64,000 nucleotides of DNA from Bordetella genomosp. 13 (GCF_007679965.1 NZ_VEHL01000011.1:124001-188000); one strand, 5' to 3'; numbered from the stretch's first letter, positions 52,255-62,815 are shown. Translations and numbers: made by a program. The notes: a model not told the origin generated them from the letters alone.

Positions 52255-53598
52255 TCAGTACCCCCAGCACGTACCCGCCGCAGGCTTGCCGCACATGCGG
52301 TAGTGCACCGCGAACCACAGCTTGCCGGCCTTGCGCGAGGTGCCATCGGTCTTGACGTCGCTGCGGGTGCTGTCCTTCAGCTCGCCCACGGCGTCGCTGG
52401 TGGCGTCCTCGCCGCCGACCAGCTTGATGTGGCCCAGCTTGCCGGCGGTGTAGTCGCCGTAGATCACGTCGGTGTCGTTCAGCGTCATCATCTGGCGCGT
52501 CACGTCGCGAACGGCGGCCGAGTAGCTGTCGTTGCTGCCGCCGATGGCCAGGCTGTTCTTGTTGATCGTGCTTTCGCCCAGCGCCGTGTTCAATTCGGCG
52601 GTCGTCGTGGCGGTCAGTTGGTAGCCGGACAGCGGCTTGATCAGCGTGCCGGGCAGCGCCTGCTGGCGGCGGATCCAGTCGCCCCACAGGAACTCGGCGA
52701 ACTCGGGCAGATCGCCCTGAGAGTAGGCGATGTCGCGCGTGAAATAGACCAGCGAGCGGTAGCGGTCTTCGGACATGCCGCCCGGCTCGGTGCCATTGGC
52801 CAGGCCCAGGCGGATCGGCAACTGGTCGACGGTGATGGGGTTGTTGTCGCCGTCCACCAGCCAGGTCTTGCGCTCGTCGACCATCTTCTGCCAGAAGGCT
52901 TCCTTGGTCTTGATGTCGCTATAGTTGGCCGACACGCGGACGTATACCTCGAGCTCGGGGCCGCCGTCGAAGATCTCGCGCAGCGCGCTGAACGAGTGGT
53001 GGCCGTCGGTCAGGTACAGGTTGCCGTCGTAGCCGACCACGACCGTCTTCATCACGGCCTTGTCGTCGGCATCGGCGCCGGGCGTGCTTTCGCACTGGAA
53101 CGTGGTGGGATCCGCCAGCGTCGCCGCGCGTGCCTGGGCGATGGTGTCGAAGCCGCCGAAATCATGCTGGCCGGTGTCTTCGCAGTAGTCGCCGAACTTC
53201 TTGCCGACGGTATCGTTGATGTAGTCCAGCTGGGAATCGGGATCGGCCGCCCAGGTGGGACGGTCGAAGTCGCCCTGCCAGCGGCCGAGCTTGTAGTAGA
53301 TCTGGTCATAGCCCAGCGCCGGCTGCGTGGGGATCAGCTCCTTGATCCTGACCTTCAGGATGTCGCCTTCCGCGGCCTTCAGGTAGGCCTGGTTGCGGGT
53401 GTCGACGGGCGGTGTGCTGTCTTCCGGCGCCGGTTGCGTGACGGGCGGCGTGTTGTCGGCCACTTCATCATCGTCGTCATCGTCGCTGCCGCCGCAGGCG
53501 GCCAGCGCCAAGGGGATCAGCGCCAGCGCGGCCAGGCGGGCGGCGCGACGCCGCAGCAGGGACCAGGGGTGGGACGGAGATGAAGTCTGGATAGGCAT
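52255..53598 (-). CDS. Lipoprotein with ParB-like nuclease (ParBc_2/Srx) domain
   Basis: A 447-residue exported protein. An arginine-rich start (LLRRRAARLAALALIPLALAAC) leads to a lipobox with the lipidated Cys35, followed by an Asp-rich spacer (GGSDDDDDDE) and a Pro/Thr linker. The folded part from about residue 70 has IKELIPTQPALGYDQIYYKLGR and the ParB-type core motif LYLTDGHHSFSALRE (DGHH 198-201), as in the ParB-like (ParBc_2) family. A chromosome-partition domain outside the cell is odd; the family may act as a nuclease, a phosphatase-like enzyme or a binding module. Localisation inferred from the lipobox. Confidence 0.8.
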   Translation of the reverse strand: MPIQTSSPSHPWSLLRRRAARLAALALIPLALAACGGSDDDDDDEVADNTPPVTQPAPEDSTPPVDTRNQAYLKAAEGDILKVRIKELIPTQPALGYDQIYYKLGRWQGDFDRPTWAADPDSQLDYINDTVGKKFGDYCEDTGQHDFGGFDTIAQARAATLADPTTFQCESTPGADADDKAVMKTVVVGYDGNLYLTDGHHSFSALREIFDGGPELEVYVRVSANYSDIKTKEAFWQKMVDERKTWLVDGDNNPITVDQLPIRLGLANGTEPGGMSEDRYRSLVYFTRDIAYSQGDLPEFAEFLWGDWIRRQQALPGTLIKPLSGYQLTATTTAELNTALGESTINKNSLAIGGSNDSYSAAVRDVTRQMMTLNDTDVIYGDYTAGKLGHIKLVGGEDATSDAVGELKDSTRSDVKTDGTSRKAGKLWFAVHYRMCGKPAAGTCWGY

Positions 53599-53706
53599 GA
53601 CGCTCTTACGCTCTGTCGACTGTTAAGGAGGCTGTCATCCTGTCGTTGCATTGTGTCACCACTATTGCAATAAACGAATTCGTCGCAAATCCGCATCGGG
53701 GCCGGG

Positions 53707-53716
53707 TGGTATAGTT
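53707..53716 (+). promoter_or_regulatory. Putative promoter (extended -10) of tRNA-Leu(UAA)
   Basis: TGGTATAGTT about 35 bp upstream of the tRNA start fits an extended -10 box (TG-N-TATAGT). The GC-rich surroundings make the site stand out. No clear -35 was assigned. Confidence 0.4.
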
Positions 53717-53749
53717 GCCGCCTCTTTCGGCCGGTGCCTCGGCACGAAA

Positions 53750-54064
53750 GCCCGAGTGGTGAAATCGGTAGACACAAGGGACTTGAACAATTTGAGCCTT
53801 CGGGGGGAAACGCCCGAAGTGACGCCCGTCAAAGTCGGCGAACGCCCTGGATGCTCCGGCATCCGAGCCAACGCCGAGCCAAGCCCAGGCAGCCGCCCGG
53901 GAAGGTGTAGAGAGCAGACGGCGGGCACCTACGGCCGCCAGGCTATGGTGAAGGCGTGCTCCAGACCACGAACGCCCACATATCCCGGGCGGCGGCGAAA
54001 GCCGAAGTGGCAAGAAAATCCCTCGCCGCAAGGCGTGCCGGTTCGATTCCGGCCTCGGGCACCA
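53750..54064 (+). tRNA. tRNA-Leu (anticodon UAA) split by a group I intron
   Basis: Two exons, 53750-53784 (35 nt) and 54015-54064 (50 nt), join to a perfect 85-nt class II tRNA. Acceptor GCCCGAG/CTCGGGC, discriminator A and encoded CCA; anticodon stem AGGGA-CTTAAAA-TCCCT with anticodon TAA; T-arm GCCGG-TTCGATT-CCGGC. The break falls between the first and second anticodon bases (U34 and A35). Without removal of the 230-nt insert no functional leucine tRNA forms. A terminator follows 7 bp later. The gene would be missed or misread by models that do not allow introns in bacterial tRNAs. Confidence 0.93.
53785..54014 (+). ncRNA. Self-splicing group I intron in tRNA-Leu(UAA)
   Basis: A 230-nt insert in the anticodon loop with group I hallmarks: the 5' exon ends in U (U53784), the intron ends in G (G54014), and the internal guide GAG (53794-53796) can pair with exon CUU, giving the U-G wobble at the splice site. 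Helices I can draw: P2 CTTCGGG/CCCGAAG (53798-53819), P3 GCCCGTC with GACGGCGGGC (53824/53917), P4 TCGGCG/CGCCGA and P5 GGATGC/GCATCC, P7 GAGCA/TGCTC (53912-53916/53957-53961), P8 CACC/GGTG, and a GNRA-capped hairpin GGC-GAAA-GCC (53994). There is no room for a homing endonuclease gene. The insertion site is the one used by cyanobacterial and plastid tRNA-Leu introns. Confidence 0.88.
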
Positions 54065-54073
54065 ATCCGGAAG

Positions 54074-54105
54074 CCGCCCCTGCCCACGCAGGGGCGGCTT
54101 TTTTC
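54074..54105 (+). terminator. Intrinsic terminator of tRNA-Leu(UAA)
   Basis: A GC-rich stem GCCGCCCCTGC / GCAGGGGCGGC with a CCAC loop, then six T, just after the CCA end. The 325-bp stretch from here to the LuxR gene has no gene that I can support; it contains the inverted repeat at 54326. Confidence 0.9.
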
Positions 54106-54325
54106 GTATTCCGCCCTGCTGCGATCAAACTGCCGGCGCGATGGATCGAAAAGCGTCTCCATGCAGATTCCTGGAGGCGTCATGCACAATGACGACGCTG
54201 CCGCATGTCATGCACAGCGCAGTCCGGCAAATACTTACGCTCCTACCGGAATAATCGCCGGATTCCGCCCGCACGCCCTGCGCAATATGGGCAGCCCCGC
54301 ATTCCATTCACCCGACCCTTTCCAC

Positions 54326-54345
54326 ATAACCCCGTTCAGGGTTAT
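54326..54345. promoter_or_regulatory. 20-bp inverted repeat, possible LuxR-type binding site
   Basis: ATAACCC - CGTTCA - GGGTTAT, a perfect 7-bp inverted repeat with a six-base centre, about 85 bp before the LuxR-type gene. The 20-bp length and dyad form resemble LuxR-family boxes; autoregulation is inferred. Confidence 0.5.
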
Positions 54346-54430
54346 ATCTACGGGATTCATCCGCGTTGTTATCGTTATCATCGGCGAGGAAAAATCACCC
54401 GCAGGTCCACTGCGCAATCCGGTACAGGGC

Positions 54431-55525
54431 ATGGACGCAACCACGAGGGAAGAGGCAGAGATCGTCGGCAAGCTTTATTCCGGAATCCTGCATACCGAAC
54501 GCTGGCACGCCGCGCTGAAGGCCGTCACCGAATACGTCGGCGGACAACACGCCACGTTGATCCTGCTGGAGCCGCCCGGCAAGGTGGTGGTGGCCGACAC
54601 GCCCGACCTGCCCTCTCCCGTCGTCGACGACTACGACGCCTATCACGTCGCGCACGATCCGGCGCGCGAGCCGCCGGCCCGGCCCGCCGCGGCTTCCCGC
54701 CCCGGCGGTCCGCGCGGGCTTGGCCATCCGCGCATCCCTGCGTCGGAGTTCTACCAGGATTTCTTCCATCGCCACGACATGGGCGCCCTGATGTGCGCGC
54801 CCATGGTCCGGCTGCCCAGCGCCGAGTGGTACATCTCGTTCCAGCGCGCCAGAGAGCGCGGACCGTTCGCCGCCGAGGACGAGCGCGCGCTGCTGCGCCT
54901 GGTACCGCACCTGCGCGAATCCGTGCGGCTGCGGCTGCGCCTGACCGACATGGAGCGCCAGGCGGCGCTGGCCAGGGCCTCGATGGACGCCATCGCCGCG
55001 CCGCTGCTGATCGTCGACGCGGAAGGCCACGTGATGCTGGCCAACACCAGCGGCGACCAATGGCAGGCGCAACATGGCAAGCGGCTGCGCACGCACTCGC
55101 AGTGGCAGCGCATCCTGCAGACGGCCTGTGGCCGGGCTGGCCCTGCGCGCGCCGCGGCATTCCGCCTGCACACGTCCGGCGAGGACTACGTCGTGGCCAC
55201 GCCGCTGGCCCCCGACCACCGCTACGCGGCCGCGCACATGCAGCCGCTGGCCATGGTGCTGGTGCGCAGCGCCTCGGGGCAGCCGCTGTCGCTGCAGGAG
55301 AGCCTGACGGACATCTTCCGGCTGACGCCGGCCGAGGCGCGCCTGCTGGAACTGCTGCAGCAGGACCTGAGCCTGGCGCAGGCCGCGGAATCGCTGGGCG
55401 TGTCCTACGCCACGGTGAAGACGCAGCTGGCCTCGCTGTTCCAGAAGACGGGCACGCGCCGCCAGGCCGAACTGCTGCTGCTGGTGACCCGCCTGAGCAT
55501 GGCGGCGGTGCAGGGAACGCAATAA
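54431..55525 (+). CDS. LuxR C-terminal-domain transcriptional regulator
   Basis: A 364-residue regulator. The last 65 residues are a LuxR/FixJ HTH: FRLTPAEARLLELLQQDLSLAQAA then LGVSYATVKTQLASLFQKTG. The N-terminal 280 residues include a PAS-like segment (ASMDAIAAPLLIVDAEGHVMLAN). No acyl-homoserine-lactone-binding domain signature was recognised and no luxI is present. The frame is open far upstream through the tRNA intron, but coding begins at the ATG at 54431. Stands alone; target unknown. Confidence 0.85.
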   Translation: MDATTREEAEIVGKLYSGILHTERWHAALKAVTEYVGGQHATLILLEPPGKVVVADTPDLPSPVVDDYDAYHVAHDPAREPPARPAAASRPGGPRGLGHPRIPASEFYQDFFHRHDMGALMCAPMVRLPSAEWYISFQRARERGPFAAEDERALLRLVPHLRESVRLRLRLTDMERQAALARASMDAIAAPLLIVDAEGHVMLANTSGDQWQAQHGKRLRTHSQWQRILQTACGRAGPARAAAFRLHTSGEDYVVATPLAPDHRYAAAHMQPLAMVLVRSASGQPLSLQESLTDIFRLTPAEARLLELLQQDLSLAQAAESLGVSYATVKTQLASLFQKTGTRRQAELLLLVTRLSMAAVQGTQ

Positions 55526-55687
55526 AGACGGTCCGGGCCAGGGCACCACGGTTTCAGCGGACCGGGGCCTGATCGCCCCGGACATGCGGCGCCCGAAATG
55601 CCATGACGCCGCGGGCCGGATTTGCCGAATCCCTGCCGTTGGCGCCACAATCGCGGCACCTCCCAGGCCGCCGCGCCGCCCTGCTCC

Positions 55688-56281
55688 ATGCCCATGCCCA
55701 TCGCTTCCCCTCCCTTCGTCGTCCTGGACGCCTGCGTGCTGATGTCCACCGTGCTGCGCCGGCTGCTGCTGCGCGTGGCCGACCTGGGCGTCTTCCAGCC
55801 GGTCTGGACCGAGCGTATCGGCGAGGAATGGCGGCGCAACGCCGCGCGCCTGTGGCAGATGCCGCAGGACATGCTGGTCGCGCAATGGGACGACATGAAC
55901 CGGCGCTTTCCCGGGGCGATGGAATCGGACATCCAGGCCTACGAGGCCGTGCTGCGCTACAGCGATCCCAAGGATTTCCACGTGATCGCGGCGGGCCTGG
56001 CGCGCCGCGCACGCTGCGGGCTCCAGGCCACGCCCACCGTGCAGGTGATGACGTGGAACCTGAAGGATTTCAACCGCTCGGAACTGCGCCGCCAGGGGCT
56101 GGACGCCTATGCGCCCGATCATTTCCTGGCGCAGTGGTGGCAGGCCGATGCGCAGCGGCTGGATGCCGCCGTGCGGCAGGTCTCGCAGGACTACGTGGCG
56201 CTGGGCCGCGAACCCGAGCCGCTGGAGAACACGCTGCACCGCGAAAGGCTCTATCGACTGAAGAGGCTGGTGACGGCGTAG
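55688..56281 (+). CDS. PIN domain-containing protein
   Basis: A 197-residue protein with the PIN ribonuclease fold: N-terminal Asp in FVVLDACVLM, an acidic pair in WTERIGEEWRR, and DPKDFHVIAAGLA holding further metal-ligand Asp residues. Toxin-type PIN proteins are about 130-150 residues; this one is longer with a C-terminal helical extension. No antitoxin gene is adjacent upstream or downstream on this strand, so it may be a stand-alone nuclease. A second ATG lies two codons in. Confidence 0.75.
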   Translation: MPMPIASPPFVVLDACVLMSTVLRRLLLRVADLGVFQPVWTERIGEEWRRNAARLWQMPQDMLVAQWDDMNRRFPGAMESDIQAYEAVLRYSDPKDFHVIAAGLARRARCGLQATPTVQVMTWNLKDFNRSELRRQGLDAYAPDHFLAQWWQADAQRLDAAVRQVSQDYVALGREPEPLENTLHRERLYRLKRLVTA

Positions 56282-56445
56282 GCGTCCGGATACGCAGGCA
56301 CGGTGCAGTACGGCGCCGCCTGCACTTCGACGCGTGTCGGGCGACGCGCTCCGCCATCGCGTCTTCTCCGGCACGGTTCCGATGCGCCCCGTCGAAGCGG
56401 AGCCAGGCCACGAACCAAAGGGGACGTTCCGGCGCCCCGGCTTTT

Positions 56446-57663
56446 TCAATGGTCGTGGTTGCTCGCCGCGAACCCCGCCGCGTTCAGCACCTCGATCACT
56501 TCCTGGATATGCTCGGGCCCGCGCGTCTGCAGCACGAAATCCACCTCGACGTTGCGGGCGGGCAGCGCCGTGAAGGCACGCTGGTGGTGGACCTCGGTGA
56601 TGTTGGCATGCGCGTCCGCGATCAGCTTGGTGGCATGCGCCAGCGCGCCCGGCAGGTCGCGCAGGTCGACGCGGATGCGCGCCAGGCGGCCGGCTCGCAC
56701 CATGCCGCGCTCGATCAGTTCGCCCAGCATCAGCGGATCGATGTTGCCGCCCGTCAGCACCAGGCCGATGCGCTTGCCGCGGTAATCGGTGCGCCCCGCC
56801 GCCTGGGCCTGCAGCAGCGCCGCCAGGCCCGCGGCGGCCGCGCCCTCGACGACGGTCTTCTCGATTTCCAGCAGCACCACGATGGCATGCTCGATCTCGC
56901 CCTCGCTGACCAGTTCGATGCGATCGACCAGGCGTCGCACGACCTGCTCCGTCAACGTGCCGGGCGACTTGACCGCGATGCCTTCGGCGATGGTGTAGGC
57001 GCCCGAGGCCATGGGCACGCCCTGCATCGCGGCGTACATCGACGGAAAGCGCTCGGTCTGCACGCCCACGATCTCGATGGCTGGCTTGAGCGCCTTGGCG
57101 GCCGTGGCGATGCCCGAGATCAGGCCGCCGCCGCCGATGGCCACCACCAGCATGTCCAGGTCGGGCTGGGCCTCCAGCATTTCCAGCGCCAGCGTGCCCT
57201 GCCCCGCCATGACCGCGGGATCGTCGTACGGATGGATCATGACCAGGCCGCGGCTCTGCGCCAGCTCGTAGCCGTGTGCCTTGGCGTCGTCGAAGGTATC
57301 GCCGGCGAGCACGACCTCGGCGCCGAAGCGCCGCGTGTTGGCCACTTTCACGGTGGGCGTGAAGCGCGGCATGACGATGACCGCGGGCACGCCCATGCGT
57401 TGCGCGTGATAGGCCACGCCCTGCGCATGGTTGCCGGCCGACACCGCGATGACGCCCTGCCTGCGCTCGGCTTCCGACAGCGCCAGCATGCGGTTGAGCG
57501 CGCCGCGCTCCTTGAACGAGGCGGTGAACTGCAGATTCTCGAACTTCAGCCAGATCTCGGCGCCCAGGATGTCGGACAGCGTGCGGGAATGGGTGAAAGG
57601 GGTTTGCAGCACCTGCCCCCGCAACTGGGTGCGGGCGGCTTCGATGGCGGCGAGGTCGATCAC
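56446..57663 (-). CDS. ilvA: Threonine ammonia-lyase (threonine dehydratase)
   Basis: A 405-residue PLP enzyme that converts threonine to 2-oxobutanoate, feeding isoleucine synthesis or catabolism. The PLP lysine is in TASFKERGALN (K51), and the phosphate loop is AIGGGGLISG. A C-terminal single ACT domain (about 325-400, RIRVDLRDLPGALAHATKL) marks the 400-residue type, shorter than the 510-residue E. coli IlvA with two ACT modules. The start is a GTG (GGAAAG upstream). It lies 17 bp downstream of a lipoprotein gene in the same direction. The catabolic form (TdcB-like) cannot be excluded. Confidence 0.88.
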   Translation of the reverse strand: MIDLAAIEAARTQLRGQVLQTPFTHSRTLSDILGAEIWLKFENLQFTASFKERGALNRMLALSEAERRQGVIAVSAGNHAQGVAYHAQRMGVPAVIVMPRFTPTVKVANTRRFGAEVVLAGDTFDDAKAHGYELAQSRGLVMIHPYDDPAVMAGQGTLALEMLEAQPDLDMLVVAIGGGGLISGIATAAKALKPAIEIVGVQTERFPSMYAAMQGVPMASGAYTIAEGIAVKSPGTLTEQVVRRLVDRIELVSEGEIEHAIVVLLEIEKTVVEGAAAAGLAALLQAQAAGRTDYRGKRIGLVLTGGNIDPLMLGELIERGMVRAGRLARIRVDLRDLPGALAHATKLIADAHANITEVHHQRAFTALPARNVEVDFVLQTRGPEHIQEVIEVLNAAGFAASNHDH

Positions 57664-57680
57664 GATAAGGTCTTTCCGGT

Positions 57681-58412
57681 TCAGCGCACGGGCAGGAAAT
57701 TGAAGAACAGCAGCCCTTGCGCGTAATTGATGCCGATGCGCCGCGTGTTTTCGCCCAGCAGATTGGCGATGAGGTCGAGCCGTCCGATGAGGGCACCGAA
57801 CTCGCGCTCGAAACTCAGGTTGATGGCCTCGTCCGACATCTCGTTGGCCAGCAGCAGCGGTCCGCCCTGCGGACCGCGGCGCGAGGCCAGCAGCCACGCG
57901 GCGGCCTCGACATTGCGAGCGGCATTGTAGATCCGCTGGCCGTCCAGCGCGTCGGTGGCATAGAAGCGCGTCTTGCCGTCGTGCGCGGCCAGGATGGTGT
58001 CGGCCAGTCCGTAGACGAAGGCGGCCACGCGGTCGCCCTGGTAGGCCGGGTCCAGCGCCACCGCCAGCACCTGGATGTCTCGCAGACCCGACAGCCCGGG
58101 AGGCGCGCGGCGCTGCTCGATCATGCCGCGCACGCGGGCCACGGCGGCCGCCTGGTCGGCCTGGCCGGCCTTGCGCCATTCGCGTGGATTGCGCCGGTAG
58201 AGCTTGTCCAGCAGCGTGTACAGGCTGGACAGGTTGTCGCGCATGGCCAGCGTGACCGTCCGGTTGAAGTCGGTTTGCATCAGCTGGTCGGCCGACATGC
58301 CTTCCTGGCGCGGCCCCTTGGACGGCACGGTGCCCTGTGGCATGACGCAGCCCGCCAGCAGCAGGGCTGCGGCCAGTCCAAATATGCGCGCCGTCGGCAG
58401 CCAGGTCGCCAT
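57681..58412 (-). CDS. Putative lipoprotein
   Basis: A 243-residue exported protein. MATWLPTARIFGLAAALLLAGC has a clear lipobox with Cys22. The mature part is helical, with repeated FNRTVTLAMRDNLSSLYTLLDKLYRR-like and GNxxxAINLSFEREFGALIGRLDLI-like stretches and no known catalytic motif. GGAG lies 4 nt before the ATG. It is read with ilvA 17 bp downstream. Family function unknown; conserved lipoproteins at this position occur in Bordetella relatives. Confidence 0.8.
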   Translation of the reverse strand: MATWLPTARIFGLAAALLLAGCVMPQGTVPSKGPRQEGMSADQLMQTDFNRTVTLAMRDNLSSLYTLLDKLYRRNPREWRKAGQADQAAAVARVRGMIEQRRAPPGLSGLRDIQVLAVALDPAYQGDRVAAFVYGLADTILAAHDGKTRFYATDALDGQRIYNAARNVEAAAWLLASRRGPQGGPLLLANEMSDEAINLSFEREFGALIGRLDLIANLLGENTRRIGINYAQGLLFFNFLPVR

Positions 58413-58547
58413 CGTGCTCCGTCTGAAAGGGATACGTCGCCAGCACGCCGCGCCGCGGCCTGCCGCCAGCAGCCCATCGCGTGGGATCGCCCATCGAGGG
58501 TGGCATGACTTTACCGTAAAACCCCCATGCGGCCGCAACCGTGGCCC

Positions 58548-58588
58548 AAAAAGCACAAGGCCCCCGCCGGAAACCGGAAGGGGCCTTG
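58548..58588 (-). terminator. Intrinsic terminator of pnp
   Basis: On the minus strand a stem CAAGGCCCC / GGGGCCTTG is followed by TGCTTTTT, 45 nt beyond the pnp stop. Confidence 0.8.
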
Positions 58589-58634
58589 CGTGGCCGGAAG
58601 GGCTCGCGGTCCAACCGGACCGCGCACCGCCGGA

Positions 58635-60788
<2,154 letters not shown>

Positions 60789-60802
60789 GACGGATATCCC
60801 TT

Positions 60803-60850
60803 GCAAATAAAAAACCGTGGCCGCTGCGATAGATCGCACCGACCACGGTT
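60803..60850 (-). promoter_or_regulatory. rpsO-pnp intergenic hairpin (terminator / RNase III site)
   Basis: On the minus strand, AACCGTGG...CCACGGTT with an inner stem TGCGAT/ATCGCA, then TTTTTTATTT. It is both a terminator for rpsO and the likely double-stranded RNase III substrate of the pnp leader. Confidence 0.75.
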
Positions 60851-60892
60851 GCTATGGGGAGCCTATACCCCAAGGGGAGCCAGCCCCGTCGA

Positions 60893-61162
60893 TCACTTGC
60901 GCAGACCGAGTTTTTCGATCAGAGCGCGATACGAGTCGGGATTGCGGCCCTTGAGATAGTCGAGCAGTTTGCGGCGGCGGCTGACCATGCGCAGCAGACC
61001 GCGGCGCGAGTGATGGTCCTTCATGTGTTCTTTGAAGTGACCGGTCAGTTCGTTGATACGGGCGGTGAGCAGAGCCACCTGAACTTCGGGGGAACCGGTA
61101 TCGCCTTGAGCGCGCTGGAATTGCGAGACGATTTCAGACTTTTTGATGTCAGCGACAGACAT
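60893..61162 (-). CDS. rpsO: 30S ribosomal protein S15
   Basis: An 89-residue ribosomal protein that binds 16S rRNA and helps assemble the small subunit. MSVADIKKSEIVSQFQRAQ, the TGSPEVQVALLTARI block, and the HSRRGLLRMVSRRRKLLDYL signature are classical. Standard length. It is the first gene of the rpsO-pnp unit. Its upstream region (61163-61427) contains a perfect inverted repeat, TGCCCGAC...GTCGGGCA (61322-61344), of unclear role. Confidence 0.98.
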   Translation of the reverse strand: MSVADIKKSEIVSQFQRAQGDTGSPEVQVALLTARINELTGHFKEHMKDHHSRRGLLRMVSRRRKLLDYLKGRNPDSYRALIEKLGLRK

Positions 61163-61427
61163 TGATGACCTCTTCGGACATGCGGCAGGGCCGAGGCGCC
61201 CAGCCGTGGGTTGGCAAATAGCGCGCAGGCCATCCCGCGCGCCGTATTTCTGGTAGTGCTCTTCTGTACTGCCTTTCTGGTACTGCTAGTGGATACTTCT
61301 TCGGTGCTTCTCAAACAACGATGCCCGACAACGTTCGTCGGGCAAAAAGCATTGTAGCCGATTCGTTAGAATGTCCCAAACCCGCGCGCCCGTCCGCGCC
61401 CTGCAAGTCGCTTCCAGGAGACAGGCC

Positions 61428-61952
61428 ATGTCGCCCATCCGTCCGCTTGCCCGCTGTTTTGCCCTGACGGCCGCCGTGGCCGCCCTCTCCGCATGCACCA
61501 CCATGGTGCAGGACGTCCCACCGGGCGCGCCGGTCGCCACGGCCGAGGCCCAGTTCGGCCGGGCCAACTTCAGCTGCACCAAGCCCGACGGCGGCCAGCG
61601 CGCCATCTGGACCCAGCAGCCGATGGGCCAATATGCCTGGGGCACCGACGTCACGCCCGACGGCCGCGTGGTCCGCATGGAGGCGCTGCTGACCGACGAG
61701 CACTTCAAGAAGCTGGCCGACGGCACCGAATGGACCGCCCAGCGCGTGCAATGCGAATTCGGGCCGCCGGCCCGCATCGACCAGGTGGGCATGCCCAGCG
61801 TGCGGGAAGTCGTGTGGGCCTACCGCTACCGCCAGGAAAGCGTGTGGAATTCGCTGATGTACGTGTACATGGGCCGCGACGGGACGCGCGTCACGCGCTT
61901 CCACCCCGGGCCGGATCCCATGTATGACGACGACAAGTTCGGCCTCTGGTGA
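61428..61952 (+). CDS. Small lipoprotein
   Basis: A 174-residue protein with a lipobox (LARCFALTAAVAALSAC, Cys24 region). Mature residues include FSCTKPDGGQRAIWTQQPMGQYAWGTDV and RYRQESVWNSLMYVYMGRDG, typical of conserved beta-rich lipoproteins with SmpA/BamE-like size. AGGAG lies before the ATG (MSPIRP); an upstream in-frame start has no support. Envelope role inferred. Convergent with pssA. Confidence 0.8.
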   Translation: MSPIRPLARCFALTAAVAALSACTTMVQDVPPGAPVATAEAQFGRANFSCTKPDGGQRAIWTQQPMGQYAWGTDVTPDGRVVRMEALLTDEHFKKLADGTEWTAQRVQCEFGPPARIDQVGMPSVREVVWAYRYRQESVWNSLMYVYMGRDGTRVTRFHPGPDPMYDDDKFGLW

Positions 61953-62038
61953 GCCAACCCCGAAAACGAGACGGGGCACCCAGGGCGCCCCGACGCGGCA
62001 AGCGGACGGGCCGATGACGACCCTGCCCTGAAAGCCCC

Positions 62039-62815
62039 TCAGACCGGCGGCACGCGCCGGCGCTCCTGCTGCAGGCGGCGGGCGCGATTCCAGCGCCAGG
62101 CCATCACCACCCAGCCTGACAGGCCATACAGCACGAACAGGCCGAACAGCACCACCGGCGGATCGCTGGACACGAACACGAACACCGCCACCACGACCAG
62201 GATGCCCCAGAAGGGCACGCTGCGGCCCAGGGCGAAGCTCTTGCCGCTGAAGAACGGCGCGTTCGACACCATGGCCACGCCGGCATACATGGTAATGATG
62301 AAGGCTGCCCACGCCATGAAGGTATCGTGGATGGGCAGCTTGTTGTCGATGGCCAGCCAGACGAAGCCCGCCACCAGCGCGGCCGAGGCCGGGCTGGGCA
62401 AGCCCTGGAAGAAGCGCTTGTCGACCACGCCGATGTTGGTGTTGAAGCGGGCCAGGCGCAACGCCGCCCCCGCCACGTAGACGAAGGCCGCCAGCCAGCC
62501 CCAGCGGCCCAGGTCCTGCAGGATCCATTCGTACGCCACCAGCGCCGGCGCCACCCCGAAGGACGTCATGTCGGACAGCGAATCGTACTGTTCGCCGAAG
62601 GCGGACTGCGTGTTGGTCAGGCGGGCCACGCGCCCATCCATGCCGTCGAGCACCATGGCCACGAAGATGGCGATGGCCGCCGTCTCGAACCGGTCGTTCA
62701 TGGCCTGCACGACGGCGTAGAACCCCGCGAACAACGCGGCCGTGGTGAAGGCATTGGGCAGCAGATAAATGCTGCGATGGCGATTCTCGGGATCGCGCAT
62801 GGAAAATTGGGGCAT
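62039..62815 (-). CDS. pssA: CDP-diacylglycerol--serine O-phosphatidyltransferase
   Basis: A 258-residue inner-membrane enzyme making phosphatidylserine from CDP-diacylglycerol and serine, the first step to phosphatidylethanolamine. The CDP-alcohol phosphotransferase motif is intact: DGMDGRVARL, then GEQYDSLSD with all catalytic Asp residues in place. About seven to eight hydrophobic helices. It belongs to the integral-membrane (Bacillus-type) class, not the peripheral E. coli PssA. The stretch 62816-63080 upstream has no gene; an inverted repeat near 63024-63051 lies next to the terC end. Confidence 0.95.
   Translation of the reverse strand: MPQFSMRDPENRHRSIYLLPNAFTTAALFAGFYAVVQAMNDRFETAAIAIFVAMVLDGMDGRVARLTNTQSAFGEQYDSLSDMTSFGVAPALVAYEWILQDLGRWGWLAAFVYVAGAALRLARFNTNIGVVDKRFFQGLPSPASAALVAGFVWLAIDNKLPIHDTFMAWAAFIITMYAGVAMVSNAPFFSGKSFALGRSVPFWGILVVVAVFVFVSSDPPVVLFGLFVLYGLSGWVVMAWRWNRARRLQQERRRVPPV

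Noticed and set aside
53651..54430. Upstream extension of the LuxR-type frame through the tRNA and intron
   Set aside because: It crosses the tRNA-Leu exons, the intron and an intrinsic terminator; protein homology begins only at 54431.
61322..61344. Inverted repeat TGCCCGAC...GTCGGGCA as a terminator
   Set aside because: No gene ends at this side on either strand and the T-run is on the wrong side for rpsO; its role is unclear.
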